From Nemertoderma westbladi (lineage: Eukaryota; Xenacoelomorpha; Nemertodermatida; Nemertodermatidae), in assembly GCA_032718475.1 (NCBI GenBank), contig JAUCBJ010003352.1, positions 1-28,654 of the forward strand: a stretch of DNA of 28,654 nt. The letters run 5' to 3'. The stretch's first letter is position 1. Every line of letters begins with the position of its first letter. A model generated the notes under the pieces. It saw only the letters and a list, made by a program, of their open reading frames with translations. It made no database searches and was not told the DNA's origin. Positions 1-8,879 of this stretch are shown piece by piece. Made by a program: the position numbers and the translations under genes.

Positions 1-1
1 A

Positions 2-812
2 GGTGATACACCCACAGACTGGATCCATCCCCTTGTAGTTCCACCCAAATCTGATGGAACTGTCCGGGTGTGCGCGGACCTAACGAAGCTGAACTCCCAA
101 GTAAAACGTTCTGTTCATCCAGCTAAAACGCCTGCTGATGCTGCTAATTTCATTGTCGCTGGTGGAGCCAATAGATTTTTCCTGAAACTAGATGCCAAGA
201 AAGGCTATTGGCAACTCCCACTTGCCAACGAGTCAAAGTCATTAACGACTTTCATTACACCATGGGGTCTGTATTATTATAATAGGGTGCCCATGGGATT
301 TGTATCTTCTGGTGACTCATACAACCAGCGGGGCGACTTAGCATTCCAGGGAATCGATGGAGTTGGGAAAGTTGTAGACGACACAGGCAGTGGCGCTCCT
401 ACATTTCGCGCCATTTTTGAACGAGCAATTTTGCTGCTTGAGCGGTGTAACAAATTTGGAATTGTTCTCAATGCATCCAAGATGGAAATTGGTCTAGAGG
501 AACTTAAGTTCGTCAGTTACATTATCAACAAACATGGAGTTACAGCTGATCCATCGAAGCTCAGTGCAATCTCTGAGTTTCCCACTCCAACAACCAGAAC
601 CGAACTGAAGTCATTCCACGGTTTAGCAAACCAACTCGCCGAGTTTTCGCCTGATTATAAGGCTGCCAGTGCACCATTACGTCCTTTACTCAGCACTAAG
701 CGTGAGTTTATCTGGACTGAATTGCATACCAGAGCAGTCGAGGCTGTCAAGAATACTCTACTCTCCCCAGCTGTGCTTGCACCATGGGATTTGAGACTGC
801 ACTGCACATGGA
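2..812 (+). pseudogene. Ty3/Gypsy pol, reverse transcriptase part (broken, open at left edge)
   Basis: The reading frame is open from base 2; the first ATG (68) is internal, so the gene starts outside the window. The translation has typical Ty3/Gypsy RT features: a VVPPKSDGTVRVCADLTKLN-like fingers segment, LDAKKGYWQ (the first catalytic Asp, near residue 42 counted from the ATG at 68), TPWGLYYYNRVPMGF, and KVVDDTG where YVDD or YLDD is usual, so the Tyr is replaced by Val. This is followed by the thumb and connection segment (FVSYIINKHGVTADPSKLSAI, FHGLANQLAEFSP). The frame is lost around 800-812, where RNase H homology continues in another frame. This is a decayed genomic copy. The class is clear; the clade within Ty3/Gypsy was not determined. 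Confidence 0.9.
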
Positions 813-1269
813 TGCTTCTCGGATTCATGGACTCGGGTTTACTTTACTCCAGCGCTCCCAACCGAACTCCTCCTGGCACCTCATCCAGTGTGGTAGTCGA
901 TTTCTGGCTGACCAAGAAACTCGATATGCCACATTGGATTTGGAGGCCTTAGCAATACTCTGGTCAGTGAAGAAATGTAGGGTTTATTCAGCTGGACACC
1001 CTGGCTTCAAGGTCATCAAAAGACCACGCCCCACTCCGACCACTGTTCAACGAATATAGCCTTGATCAGATTGAGAACCAAAAGGTTGCTTCTTACCGAT
1101 CTAAACTGGCAGAATATTCATTCGAGGTAGTTTGGAAGAAAGGCAGCGAGCATGTAGCTCCAGACGCTCTCTCCCAAGCCCCAATTGATTTACCTACAGA
1201 TGAGGAAGTCGAGGATGGTAGCACCGGCAAACCAGGGGCACTTTCTCACGCATCGCTGCTATCACTATG
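784..1269 (+). pseudogene. Ty3/Gypsy pol, RNase H part (frameshifted)
   Basis: RNase H homology begins with LHMDASRIHGLGFTLLQ (catalytic Asp in MDAS) and continues through RYATLDLEALAILWSVKKCR (catalytic Glu in LDLEAL) to the GHPGFKVI segment. The frame shifts again near 1018-1022, where the expected DHRPL-type motif is read as DHAPLRPLF. It continues with NQKVASYRSKLAEY and GSEHVAPDALSQAP, the usual end of Gypsy RNase H (H-x-x-x-D-x-L-S), and then meets a stop at about 1267-1269. The two frameshifts relative to the RT and within the domain show that it is not expressed as one protein. Confidence 0.85.
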
Positions 1270-2005
1270 ATGGCAGATGAGACTCTCGCAGACCCGATTC
1301 TGGATGAGCTCTGTGCAGCAGCCATGGCCAATAAATCCTATGTCGAGTTTGTAAATGCAGTCGTCTCCGATAGATACCCAGAGTTTGGTACAGCATCCCT
1401 CTAAAACAAACTGAGGGATTATCTCTCTGTTGGCAACGGTCTGGTCCTAATGGATGGCCGGATAGTTGTTCCTCAGGCAGCCAGGCGGGATATTTTGACT
1501 CATTTACATGCCTCTCACCAAGGCATTATTCGGACTAAAGAACGTGCAGCACGTACAGTGCACTGGACTGGGATTAATGGGGATATTACAAGAACTGTCA
1601 ACTCCTGCATAGCTTGTCAGGAACTGCGTCCCAGTAACCCAGAGGAACCTGTCAATCTTACTCAAATTCCTTCAGCGCCATTTGAATCTGTTTCAGCTGA
1701 TTTGTTTGACTATGGTGGGTTCACGTACATCGCATACAGGGACAGATACAGCAGATATCTCAGTGCTTGCGATGGCGTTCTTCTCCTTCTGCAACACAAG
1801 TTGTTCGTTCCTTGACCACCTTCTTCAAAGATTATGGTGTGCCACGGCTGATCTCCACAGATGAGGGTCCACAATTTAGAACAGAGGTGACACAAACATT
1901 CTTGAAGGAGTGGGGAGTTACCTGGAGATGTAGCTGTGCATATTTTCCCAGGTCAAACGGCCATGCGGAGAAGGCTGTGAAAGCGCTCGAACATCTGTTA
2001 ATTCC
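1270..2005 (+). pseudogene. Ty3/Gypsy integrase (stop and frameshift, truncated)
   Basis: In the frame starting at 1270 a linker (MADETLADPILDELC) leads through a TAA stop (1402-1404) into an H2C2 zinc-binding domain: LHASHQGIIRTKERAARTVHW followed by CIACQ. The catalytic core starts with VSADLFDYGGF (first Asp). A frameshift near 1790-1810 moves the rest to another frame: FFKDYGVPRLISTDEGPQF (second Asp) and PRSNGHAEKAVKALEHLL (catalytic Glu). Homology stops near 2003 and the sequence turns into AT-rich DNA, so the C-terminal domain and 3' LTR are missing. The D, D and E residues themselves survive; the gene is dead through its breaks. Confidence 0.88.
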
Positions 2006-2054
2006 TATAATATAAATTCCGATAAAGGATATAATAATATAATATATATAAATA

Positions 2055-2336
2055 TTGAAGAACGAAAGGGATTTGAACCGATTATTCGAGTTACTCGGGA
2101 TACGGTGTCACTTCCCAGAGAACCGCAAGGAGGATTGGGACACATACCAGCCGATCAAAAGGGGGCGCAAGTATCTCTTGGGTCTGTACCGTTCGCTTCC
2201 CGCGCGTTCCCAGACGTTTTGCCAACGGTGGATACAACCAGTCGGTCACGAGGTGTCGGACGAGGATTTGGGATTAATAAAAGACAAGCTTGTGAGGAAA
2301 TGGTCACACCGTCTCCCAACGTCCAAGGTAAACTAG
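2055..2336 (+). CDS. Unknown ORF in the 3' region of element A (93 aa)
   Basis: An open frame of 93 codons, rich in Arg, Lys, Glu and Trp, begins KNERDLNRLFELLGIRC and contains WDTYQPIKRGRKYLLGLYR and DEDLGLIKDKLVRKWSH. Its composition looks protein-like and unlike the AT-rich surroundings, but I recognise no domain, signal peptide or membrane segment. It lies about 0.7 kb upstream of A's LTR, between the broken Gypsy pol and A's polypurine tract, where the post-integrase region of a BEL element would be. It may be the remains of an accessory 3' ORF of A or part of another decayed element. An overlapping frame (2105-2446) is also open but looks less protein-like. Confidence 0.3.
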   Translation: MKNERDLNRLFELLGIRCHFPENRKEDWDTYQPIKRGRKYLLGLYRSLPARSQTFCQRWIQPVGHEVSDEDLGLIKDKLVRKWSHRLPTSKVN

Positions 2337-2396
2337 TGACTCGCCCCATAAGTCCTTATTGCGAGCTAAGTCGCCTGTACACAGTTTTCGAGGACG

Positions 2397-2560
2397 TGAA
2401 AGTTTTGTATTTAGAAATATTTATATTTAGAAAGTTTTGTATTTAGAAATATTTATATTTAGAAAGTTTTGTATTTAGAAATATTTATATTTAGAAAGTT
2501 TTGTATTTAGAAAGATTTATATTTAGAAAGTGTTTTACTTAGAAAGACTCATATTTGTAA
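2397..2560 (+). repeat. 32-bp tandem repeat (about 4.5 units)
   Basis: A unit built around agttttgtatttagaaat starts at 2401, 2433, 2465 and 2497, an exact 32-base period, followed by a degenerate unit to about 2560. The array is AT-rich, in the 3' region of element A. No coding function is visible. Confidence 0.9.
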
Positions 2561-2760
2561 TTATTCCGAACTTATGCAATTTATATTGTTTCGAATATTA
2601 TGCAATTTATATTTTATATAGAAGCAGTTTTTGTATTTGCAGTAAAATAGAAGGCAAGAGAGTAGACGGAAGACTTGCAAGCCTTTCTTTAATTATTCCG
2701 AACTTATGCAATTTATATTATAAAGAAGCAGTATTTGTATTTGTGATTATTTTGAATTTA
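2558..2760 (+). repeat. Imperfect direct duplication with a hairpin copy at the junction
   Basis: A segment beginning aattattccgaacttatg occurs near 2558 and again near 2690, each followed by a gaagcagt...tttgtatttg stretch; the second copy lacks about 28 bases. The diverged 20-bp hairpin module (2668-2687) sits just before the second copy. In element B two copies of the same module likewise bracket an AT-rich array (7552-7721), so the arrangement may be ancestral. Confidence 0.7.
2668..2687 (+). repeat. Diverged copy of the 20-bp hairpin module (element A)
   Basis: GGAAGACTTGCAAGCCTTTC matches B's sense consensus GGAAGGCTTGCGAGCCTACC at 16 of 20 positions. It still folds: the two outer pairs remain G-C and G-U, the A-A mismatch of the consensus becomes an A-U pair, and one inner pair is lost (A-C). 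It lies 325 bp upstream of A's LTR, on A's sense strand. Confidence 0.65.
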
Positions 2761-3001
2761 TGCAATATTTGAGATGCAATAGATTTATATTGGTGAATTT
2801 AATTTAGATTATATTGTACCTACTTAATAAAGCCTTAAATATGTAAAGTTTGAATTTGTAATTATTTTGTACCAAATTATTACGTAGAAAGGAAGTATTA
2901 TTGTTTGAGATTTAATTTTTTAAATATGTAGGTACGCCTCAAGTATTCCATAATTTGATTGGTGAAAACCGTATATTTTATGCACGATAATATCCTGTTT
3001 T

Positions 3002-3011
3002 CATGGAGCGG
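3002..3011 (+). other. Polypurine-tract-like end of element A, before its 3' LTR
   Basis: CATGGAGCGG here is preceded by gttttcatgg context and a gattggtgaaaac block. The same two blocks occur in inverse orientation next to B's 3' LTR (7074-7083, plus about 7107-7120). The shared pre-LTR sequence followed by a different LTR start identifies the boundary between A's internal region and its LTR, where plus-strand DNA synthesis would begin. Confidence 0.7.
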
Positions 3012-3145
3012 TATAGAATTATATCCTCATAAAAGCCGTGGATTTTCAAATTTTTATTTTGTTGGAATTAACTTGTATTATTGCTATAAAGATTACATTA
3101 AGTCCTCATTTGCATTTACTATAGCTATTTGTACAACATTGTTCA

Positions 3146-3231
3146 ATGGTTCAGTAGCTCAGTTGGTTATGCGTTAGAAAATCGTTTAGTAGGTATCGAG
3201 TTCAAATCCTAGCAGGTGCGAATTATTTTTT
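3146..3231 (+). ncRNA. tRNA-like Pol III unit in LTR of element A
   Basis: An A box TAGCTCAGTTGG (3155-3166) and a B box GAGTTCAAATCC (3198-3209) are spaced as in tRNA genes and followed by a T6 run (3226-3231), a Pol III terminator. The A box begins 143 bp from the LTR start, the same distance as in B. The T stem and anticodon arm do not fold well and no mature tRNA identity is assignable, so this is called tRNA-like rather than tRNA. Confidence 0.65.
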
Positions 3232-3436
3232 GTGCTAAATTTCAACTCATTTGAATTGACCGCTACGATTTAATTGTATCTGCTCAAGATAGATTAACCA
3301 ATGCGATTGTAGTTATTTGACACTAACCAATGTCGCGCAAGTTACATGTTTGCTGGACCAATGATTATCTTTAAAAACCTAATGGAACTCATAGAACAAT
3401 CTAGATTTATCTCGATTGTTAGCAGCACAAATTTGT

Positions 3437-3465
3437 TATAAAAGGGTGCAATTTGTTCATCAGTT
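3437..3465 (+). promoter_or_regulatory. Pol II core promoter of LTR A
   Basis: TATAAAAGG (3437-3445) is followed about 25 bases after its start by TCAGTT (3460-3465), a good initiator match. This sets the U3/R border near 3461. AATAAA at 3542-3547 lies about 80 bases downstream, as expected within R. Confidence 0.6.
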
Positions 3466-4808
3466 ATTCCCCACTTCACGTCTTTATAGTTGCAGACCTA
3501 AACATTATTGTTTGTATCTTAATAGTTATCATTTATTTTGTAATAAAGTTAGAAGTATTTGTTACATCTGTTTTATCATGATTCACCACTGTGAACCTAA
3601 CTGAGGGACAGATGGCAGGCTAGACAGCGGACCGCGGCAATAAACGGGAACATCGGCGAAATGTAGAAAGGAGACCACCCACAAAATCGATTCGTAGTTC
3701 TTCGCCCATCGCCTGAAAGGTTAGACAGCATTTGATGCCTTGCTACCTAAGTGTGGGCCGTTAACACGCTGTGCGCCAAAATTAAATCTAGGAACTGTAC
3801 TGTTTTGATTTAGATAAAACCCACAGTAGACCTTCACATTCCTACGGGGGGAGAGGATAGGCAGGCAGAGAGAGATACCAGTACACAGATAGGACACAGG
3901 CACACCATTACAAGGCATGCACATTGGTAGAGTGCAGTAAACTGTACGCCTAACTCATTTGCCAGGTATAGGTGCGCTGGTGGCTTGTTCAGTAGTACAA
4001 CGGTGTCCATTGTTTGCATTGGAGTTTGTAGGCCAGGAGAGGTTACTGTGCTTTTACCTGAATTAAGATTGTACCGTTCAGGCGGTAGGGCAGTTATTAC
4101 TAGGCGCATATATATAAATTGAGGCTATTAGGGATACTAACATCTACCGTCTCCCCGCCGACATTCTGATAAGGAGTTGCCACGACCACCTAGGCAACCA
4201 AAATTCTAGATAGACGACCAGGCTAGATATTCGTAACTGTACGCCTACTGTAGTAAACTAACACCTTTCTTCTTAGTATTAGGGACCTGGTAAATTAAAT
4301 TGCCGAATTCTGGGCGTAGTATTAACCTTATGCCTGAATTTGAGTCCTGGAAATACACAAAAGGGGAAGGAGCAATATCATTTGTAAGTATTGGACCTAC
4401 AGACTACAAAATTAGAATATTTGTAAAATGTACACCGGACCCAGTAATTATATATGTGAAGGATCTAAAAACTGAATTTTGACTGTCAGAATCAAACACA
4501 CACGCGCGTTAGAAATTCTTTACACCTCAAAATATATAAAATAATTTTGTCCATACTGTAGTCTGCCCGCTAGTTAGATATTTAGCTAGCATCTCTCTCG
4601 CCCACCCCATATAAATCACACCGCGGCAAAGTATACGAGCGCCTTTAGTCCGTCAGTGAGTCAGCACGATTATCGAAGTTTGTCTGTTCGTAGACTGTTT
4701 TCTGCCTCACCGGTTATAAGAGACCGATACTGCAATAGATTTGCTTACTTAGAGTTTACTGTTTTGGTGAGAAGGTTGGATTATACTTTGATTCACAAAC
4801 TTTACAGT

Positions 4809-4813
4809 AGGAT
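4809..4813 (+). repeat. Target-site duplication of element B, left copy (AGGAT)
   Basis: AGGAT directly precedes B's TG end at 4814 and recurs at 21343-21347 after B's other end. A 5-bp duplication fits BEL/Pao integrases. Both flanks lie in A's LTR. Confidence 0.85.
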
Positions 4814-4855
4814 TGTAAGGTCCAGTAGTATACCGCTTACCGGATCCTAGTAACG

Positions 4856-5080
4856 ATGTATCTTACCGTAAGATCTAGTAATGTATACGGGCTCGTACAG
4901 TATCTGACAACAAATCCCAGTCCAGGATATCTAAACAAACAGATACAATACACAAACGACTACTGGCGAGGAACAGAGCCTAGCGTCTATTCTATGTACG
5001 TGAGCGGGTCTAATGCATACGAAACTAGACAAAAGGATACCTGTCCTCTAACCGGTGAGGCAGATGTACAGTTACAGTAA
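4856..5080 (+). CDS. Antisense 74-aa ORF in B's 3' LTR (doubtful)
   Basis: An ATG-started frame (MYLTVRSSNVYGLVQYL...) runs against the element's sense. It encodes a protein identical to the copy at 19154-19378 in the other LTR. The nucleotide differences between the copies are all synonymous (AAC/AAT, AGC/AGT, GCA/GCC). No domain is recognised. Three silent changes are too few to prove coding, and an ORF of this size can arise by chance. Confidence 0.2.
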   Translation: MYLTVRSSNVYGLVQYLTTNPSPGYLNKQIQYTNDYWRGTEPSVYSMYVSGSNAYETRQKDTCPLTGEADVQLQ

Positions 5081-5879
5081 CAGACCAAACTCACGGGAAA
5101 ACAATCCCCGCGCAGCGAATCCTAACTATCGCTGACAGTCCTAAATACCGTAACTTGCCGCGGTGTGATTTATATGGTTTATATACGAGCTAGTGGGTTA
5201 ACAGACCTAGCGTAACAACACTGATTCAGTCCTAAATCAGTCGAAAAAGAGTCGTGCCTAATGTAACAATACTGCTGAGAAGAAAACAACAGTTTAATAA
5301 CGAAAATGAAATACTCCTTCTTGCCGTAACTAAATATCTGATCCTAATTTACAAATACAGATAAATTCTACCTAAAGTAATATAGTACGCTATAACTAGT
5401 AGAACTCTAAGGGCAAATATGTTTTAGGGCGTGTGTGCGTGGGTGTGTTACAAATAAAACAATTTTGGTGTATATATTTTCACTAGGTTTTAGTGATTTT
5501 CTGACCGAAATGATACCGTGCGCTAGCTACTAAAATAAACTAGTCGCGTTTTGTAGAACTTTATACTCACAAATGACGTCAAAGCTCTCTCCTTCTTATC
5601 CACAACTCAATGGGCAACCACGGTGTTAGTAACTACACCCGTGATCGGCACTAATACCAGATCCTGGTTGTAAGATAAGAAATAGGGGTTAATCGCTACC
5701 GTACGTTAGCTGATCTGGTATACTAATTTGATTCTAGAACTTTGTTGCCGCGGTAGTTAGCAGCAATACCTATCAGTACGTGGCAAGGCGTGGTAGGATA
5801 TTAATAAAACCTCCCTAGGCCAAGCGGTGTGCCGGTAGCAGAAATACTCCTTGCCTGATCAAATAACTAACTCCAGACA

Positions 5880-5891
5880 GGGGGGGGGGGG
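5880..5891 (+). repeat. Poly(G) tract 1 in 3' LTR (poly(C) in the element's sense)
   Basis: There are twelve G residues here; the matching tract in the 5' LTR (20180-20197) has eighteen. The tract is part of R/U5, so it would be a C tract in the leader of the element RNA. Confidence 0.95.
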
Positions 5892-6060
5892 TGTACTAAT
5901 GTATGTTCTACAAGCGAACCGGTACCAAACAGTCAGTACTACGAATCACTAAATTATGGAACATATGCTGTCCGTACCTATGTACTCGCGTACTGAAGAA
6001 TGGCAATAGCTCGCACCTGTGAGAAGTACAGGTTAACCCAGGGGTTCGCAGGACTGACAA

Positions 6061-6081
6061 GGGGGGGGGGGGGGGGGGGGG
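6061..6081 (+). repeat. Poly(G) tract 2 in 3' LTR
   Basis: There are twenty-one G residues, against eighteen in the 5' LTR (20367-20384). It lies about 180 bp from tract 1, with similar spacing in both LTRs. Confidence 0.95.
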
Positions 6082-6565
6082 TTTCTGCCTAAATATAATT
6101 ATTTGATCCTAAATTTTGCGGCGTCCAGGATGGCGTCACGCTTACCCTGATCTATAGGTCTTACGGCGGGCAAGGGCGTCGAACAAAGTCTTACCTTTCT
6201 CACAAAGCGGGCGCTGCATGGCAAGTTGAGCATTTCGAAGGGCAAAGGGGGGGTGCGCGGTCAAATCCAAAGTGGGCGCTAGTGTGTTGTGGACATTTTT
6301 CCCCTGCGTTGCTGACGGCCTAACGGTCTAGGCTGCCATCTTCCCGATGTTTGGCTGTCCAAAAGTTGGACCAAAAGAAAACATGTTCAGGAATTTGCAG
6401 TATGTTTACAGTTTTACACTTTATTTACAGATATTTAGCAAAGGATTTATCAAACAGATTTAACAAAGTTTCAACAAGAAACCAAATAAACTAATAACGA
6501 TGATATAAGAAGGGTGTATTTTACAAGAGTGAAAGTATAAGGTGATAACCGAAGGCAAAACGGCC

Positions 6566-6573
6566 TTTTTATA
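6566..6573 (-). promoter_or_regulatory. TATA box of B's 3' LTR
   Basis: TATAAAAA on the - strand lies within AGTATAAAAAGGCC. A start site about 30 bases downstream would fall near 6540. The U3 upstream carries CCAAT motifs in the sense direction (near 6652, 6768 and 6808). The same box is at 20835-20842 in the 5' LTR. Confidence 0.65.
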
Positions 6574-6582
6574 CTAAATATC

Positions 6583-6786
6583 GCACATGGAAACCAAACA
6601 GAATTTTCCACAGCTTCACATTTGAGCAATAAAGTGCTTTATGCCCTATGATTGGCCCAGCTCATCGTTCAACGCAATCCGGCCCTTACACTAATCTGGG
6701 ACATGGGATCCCAACAGAATTTTCCATAGCCTCACATTTGAGCAATAAGATATTTTATGCCCCATGATTGGCCTGGCTCATCGTTC
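6583..6786 (-). repeat. Tandem duplication in U3 of the 3' LTR (two units of about 88 bp, offset 116)
   Basis: Segments 6583-6671 and 6699-6786 share gaattttccayagc, tcacatttgagcaataa, tatgcccyatgattggcc and ctcatcgttc. Each carries CCAATCAT in the sense direction just upstream of the TATA region, so it resembles an enhancer duplication. The LTR-like fragment inside pol (12842-13156) has only one unit, suggesting that it derives from a form without the duplication. Confidence 0.85.
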
Positions 6787-6846
6787 GCTACGTTGTACGC
6801 TTCTCATTGGTCCACCAATTTGCACCAAATGAAAATAAATGGCCCC

Positions 6847-6938
6847 AAAATACAAATTTCCCGACCAGGATTCGAACTCGTAACCTACCTGTAATGTAAC
6901 CAACACCTTAACCATGTGACCACTACGCCACGAGAGTA
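6847..6938 (-). ncRNA. tRNA-like Pol III unit in B's 3' LTR
   Basis: On the - strand: A box TGGCGTAGTGG (6930-6920), a TTAAGG segment typical of the end of a D arm, B box GAGTTCGAATCC (6879-6868), then TATTTTGG, a T4 terminator (6850-6847). The A box starts exactly 143 bases from the LTR start at 7073, as in element A. The T stem does not pair well, so a working mature tRNA is unlikely. The unit is in U3, in the element's sense orientation. Confidence 0.7.
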
Positions 6939-7073
6939 CCTAGGGGCTTTATGTGTACAAATATGAATAGGCATATTACATTACTGTAACTTAATCAAAA
7001 TGCGTCGGATTTTCGAAAGTTTTTACGTTAAAGTTAAACTACAAATGCTATCTTATAGTGAAATAATTCATCA

Positions 7074-7083
7074 CCGCTCCATG
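7074..7083 (-). other. Polypurine-tract-like sequence before B's 3' LTR
   Basis: CATGGAGCGG on the - strand abuts the LTR start at 7073. It is identical to the sequence before A's LTR (3002-3011). GGAGCGG is the purine-rich part. Confidence 0.7.
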
Positions 7084-7551
7084 AAAACAGTAAGTAAGAC
7101 TGTTTTCACCAATCGAAGTACAAAATATTTACAAACTACTTCTAAATCTACTGGTGGGGCCTAAAATATAAAATATAATCACTATCTAATTATTGCATAC
7201 TTAATATTGCAGATACGGCATAAATACAATCGATCGTACATACAAATACAAATTTACCAATTAACTTTAGTGCCTAAAATACAAAAAAGGCTTTCGGTTA
7301 TCAAGATAAACAAATTAAACAAATCAGAACAAAATAAATCAAAACGAATTGAACAAATAATTACAAAGCTTTCAATAATCTTTCATATATGTAAATATAC
7401 ATAATAAACTTCCACCAAATTAAATCAGTCCAAATATAAAATAAACATAATACGCTAATAACTTCCAAATAAGTCTTAAAGTGTCCTCTTGACGAGCTTA
7501 AAAGTTCATCCTGCTGGTCTGGATATCTTCTCCTGAGCACTAATTGCTAAC

Positions 7552-7571
7552 GGTAGGCTCGCAAGCCTTCC
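7552..7571 (-). repeat. 20-bp hairpin module, copy 1 (non-coding, 3' region)
   Basis: + strand GGTAGGCTCGCAAGCCTTCC, the exact consensus. In sense RNA it gives a stem of eight positions with one A-A mismatch and a UGCG loop. It lies about 480 bp upstream of the 3' LTR. Confidence 0.95.
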
Positions 7572-7701
7572 TTCTCTATCTCGCTCCTCCAAAACCAACG
7601 TCCGATATAAATACCCAAATACAATATCCAAATATAAAATATCCAATATAAATATCCAATATAACATCCAAATAAAATATCCGAATATAAATATCCAAAT
7701 C
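7572..7701 (-). repeat. AT-rich degenerate tandem array between two hairpin modules
   Basis: Irregular repeats of a ggatatttatatt-like unit on the - strand fill the space between hairpin copies 1 and 2, whose starts are 150 bp apart. The two modules and their GAGAAGGAAGG-like flanks look like ends of a duplicated unit. Reading through gives a Tyr/Ile-rich translation that is probably meaningless. Confidence 0.7.
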
Positions 7702-7721
7702 GGTAGTTTCGCAAGCCTTCC
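7702..7721 (-). repeat. 20-bp hairpin module, copy 2 (decayed)
   Basis: + strand GGTAGTTTCGCAAGCCTTCC differs from the consensus at two positions (GC to TT). These changes break two inner stem pairs, so this copy folds poorly. Confidence 0.85.
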
Positions 7722-7734
7722 TTTCTTCTCGCTT

Positions 7735-8105
7735 TCCTAATCCTTGGCTGATCGGGCTCGTCCACGTCCTCTAATACGATTGGGTGGTGGTCGAGATCGA
7801 ACTGGACTCGTACTTCGGTGTCGAGCTGTCGGTGGTTCCTACGTCGAGTTGCCTGCGGTTCTAGAATACCGGGAAATGAAACGACCACCTTCTTGGTAAC
7901 GCAGACTTTGGTGGTTTGGGCAACGCGCTAATATCAGCTCGAGGTTCTCGCAAAAGTCGCTGGCGTCGCATAACGCATCGTAGGGGTACAACGCTTTGAA
8001 CTCCGCGCGTAACTCCTCCGCTCTTTTGTTATAAGCGTCCAATCACTGTCGCGTGATGTTTGGATCCGCCTTGGATTTAGCGAGCTTGGCTGTACTCCTA
8101 GCCAT
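7735..8105 (-). pseudogene. Degenerate post-integrase ORF of element B
   Basis: From an ATG at 8105 a basic N-terminus (MARSTAKLAKSKADP) runs into a TGA (8045-8043). The same frame then continues LDAYNKRAEELRAEFKALYP and CENLELILARCPN to 7839. A second frame (from 7888, VVSFPGILEPQATRRRNH, then LDHHPIVLEDVDEPDQPR) overlaps its end, suggesting one frameshift. The helical, charged N-terminal part loosely recalls the start of BEL-type Gag proteins, but I cannot assign it. It lies 0.8 kb after the integrase stop and before the hairpin-flanked array. There is no signal peptide or convincing membrane segment, so an env role is not supported. Confidence 0.35.
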
Positions 8106-8506
8106 ACTCTCCACTCCAAACAGGTTAAAGTTTTGGCCCCATATCGGTTGAACGGCGCCTGGTGCTCCTATTCCTGCGTGGATCCCTGATAATAGTGTTT
8201 CTACTAGAGGAAGCACAAACAGAGGTTAGATGTGAGGAGACTTAGAGTTTGTCGGCTTTTGGCTCAACTTTGCTCTAAACCCCAACCCATTTGCCTAATG
8301 ATTTCGCACTGGCTCCTAATCCAAAAAATTGTGCCAATAAAAAACGAATTCCGGGTAAACTAGCCGTGAGTCTAAAATACTCACCTTTTAATTTCCCAAA
8401 CTACTTCCCAAAAGAAAATAATGCAGTCGAGAATTAATTTGGTCTAAATAATAGTAGACACGACTACGTAGAACAAGGCCGGTTTTATTTTCCAAAAAAA
8501 TTTATC

Positions 8507-8526
8507 GGTAGGCTCGCAAGCCTTCC
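8507..8526 (-). repeat. 20-bp hairpin module, copy 3 (non-coding)
   Basis: Exact consensus on the + strand, in AT-rich non-coding DNA 350 bp past the integrase stop. Its surroundings differ from those of copies 1 and 2, so it is an independent site. Confidence 0.95.
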
Positions 8527-8673
8527 ATCCGCTCTTGTCCTCCCCAATTTTAATTTTATCTAGCTGTATTCTAGAATTCGCATTCACTGGAGAATCATTT
8601 TTCTTAAATTTAAATCCAAATAAATGGATTTGTCTAATAATTTTCGAAAAATTGTCTCACTTGTGGGTTCCAA

Positions 8674-8770
8674 GTGGAATTCCATTCCTACTGTACACAC
8701 AATCCCGCTCCTATGTGATACATAAGGGTACTACCCTCCATGTTCACATATAAAGACAATGGAATTCCAC
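8674..8770 (-). repeat. Nested inverted repeat (long hairpin)
   Basis: Outer arms GTGGAATTCCATT (8674-8686) and AATGGAATTCCAC (8758-8770) are perfect inverse copies of 13 bp. Inside, TATGTGA (8712-8718) pairs with TCACATA (8744-8750), ACAT (8720-8723) with ATGT (8740-8743), and AGGGTA (8725-8730) with TACCCT (8732-8737). The inner hairpin has about 17 pairs. The two outer arms are each also nearly self-complementary around GGAATTCC. Confidence 0.85.
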
Positions 8771-8879
8771 CGCTGTCTCTATCTACAGTGAAGAGGATTA
8801 CAAATGCACATACAGTAATACAAATACAAAATAACTAAAATACGGTAGGTCTATGTGGCGGCCAACAAAGGTCCCACAT

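Larger units (their letters stand above)
3012..4813 (+). mobile_element. Element A 3' LTR, BEL/Pao-like (left part; interrupted by element B)
   Basis: The LTR begins after the shared polypurine end. In order it contains a tRNA-like unit (3146-3231), a TTTGCTGGACCAAT block (3349-3362, also in C at 27189-27202, with a GGACCAAT core in B), a TATA box (3437-3445) and AATAAA (3542-3547). A very long R/U5 follows that is a diverged homologue of B's LTR. Landmarks include GATGGCAGGCTAGAC near 3611 (GATGGCAGCCTAGAC in B's sense) and ccatataaatcacaccgcgg near 4609, which is the inverse of B at about 5157-5178, and CTGCCTCACCGGTTA near 4702. B inserted close to the far end; the remainder is at 21343-21422, giving a total near 1.9 kb. 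A starts TATA rather than the usual TG. Confidence 0.75.
4814..7073 (-). repeat. 3' LTR of element B (2260 bp)
   Basis: Read on the - strand it starts TGATGAATTATTTC at 7073 and ends CTTACA at 4814. U3 (about 7073-6540) holds the tRNA-like unit, a CCAAT block, an 88-bp duplicated segment and a TATA box. R/U5 (about 6540-4814) is about 1.7 kb and contains two C tracts in the sense direction. It is about 98.5% identical to the 5' LTR by eye; the main indels are near 6410-6432 (about 22 bp, containing a sense AATAAA, absent from the other LTR), near 6510, near 6540, and in the homopolymer tracts. Confidence 0.93.
8106..8879 (-). other. Untranslated 3' region after B's integrase
   Basis: No convincing gene is present between the integrase stop (8882-8880) and the degenerate ORF. 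The stretch holds hairpin module copy 3 (8507-8526) and a nested inverted repeat (8674-8770). Confidence 0.6.

Noticed and set aside
6847-6938. A genuine host tRNA gene
   Set aside because: A and B boxes are good, but the T stem and acceptor stem do not pair and the same place in other LTRs carries different tRNA-like sequences; no isotype can be assigned.
7547-7888. Tyr/Ile-rich C-terminal stretch as membrane segments of an env-like protein
   Set aside because: It is the translation of an AT-rich tandem array between two hairpin modules, with no signal peptide or cysteine pattern of envelope proteins.
8535-8753. + strand 72-aa frame
   Set aside because: It overlaps the non-coding hairpin region of element B on the opposite strand and shows no protein-like features.
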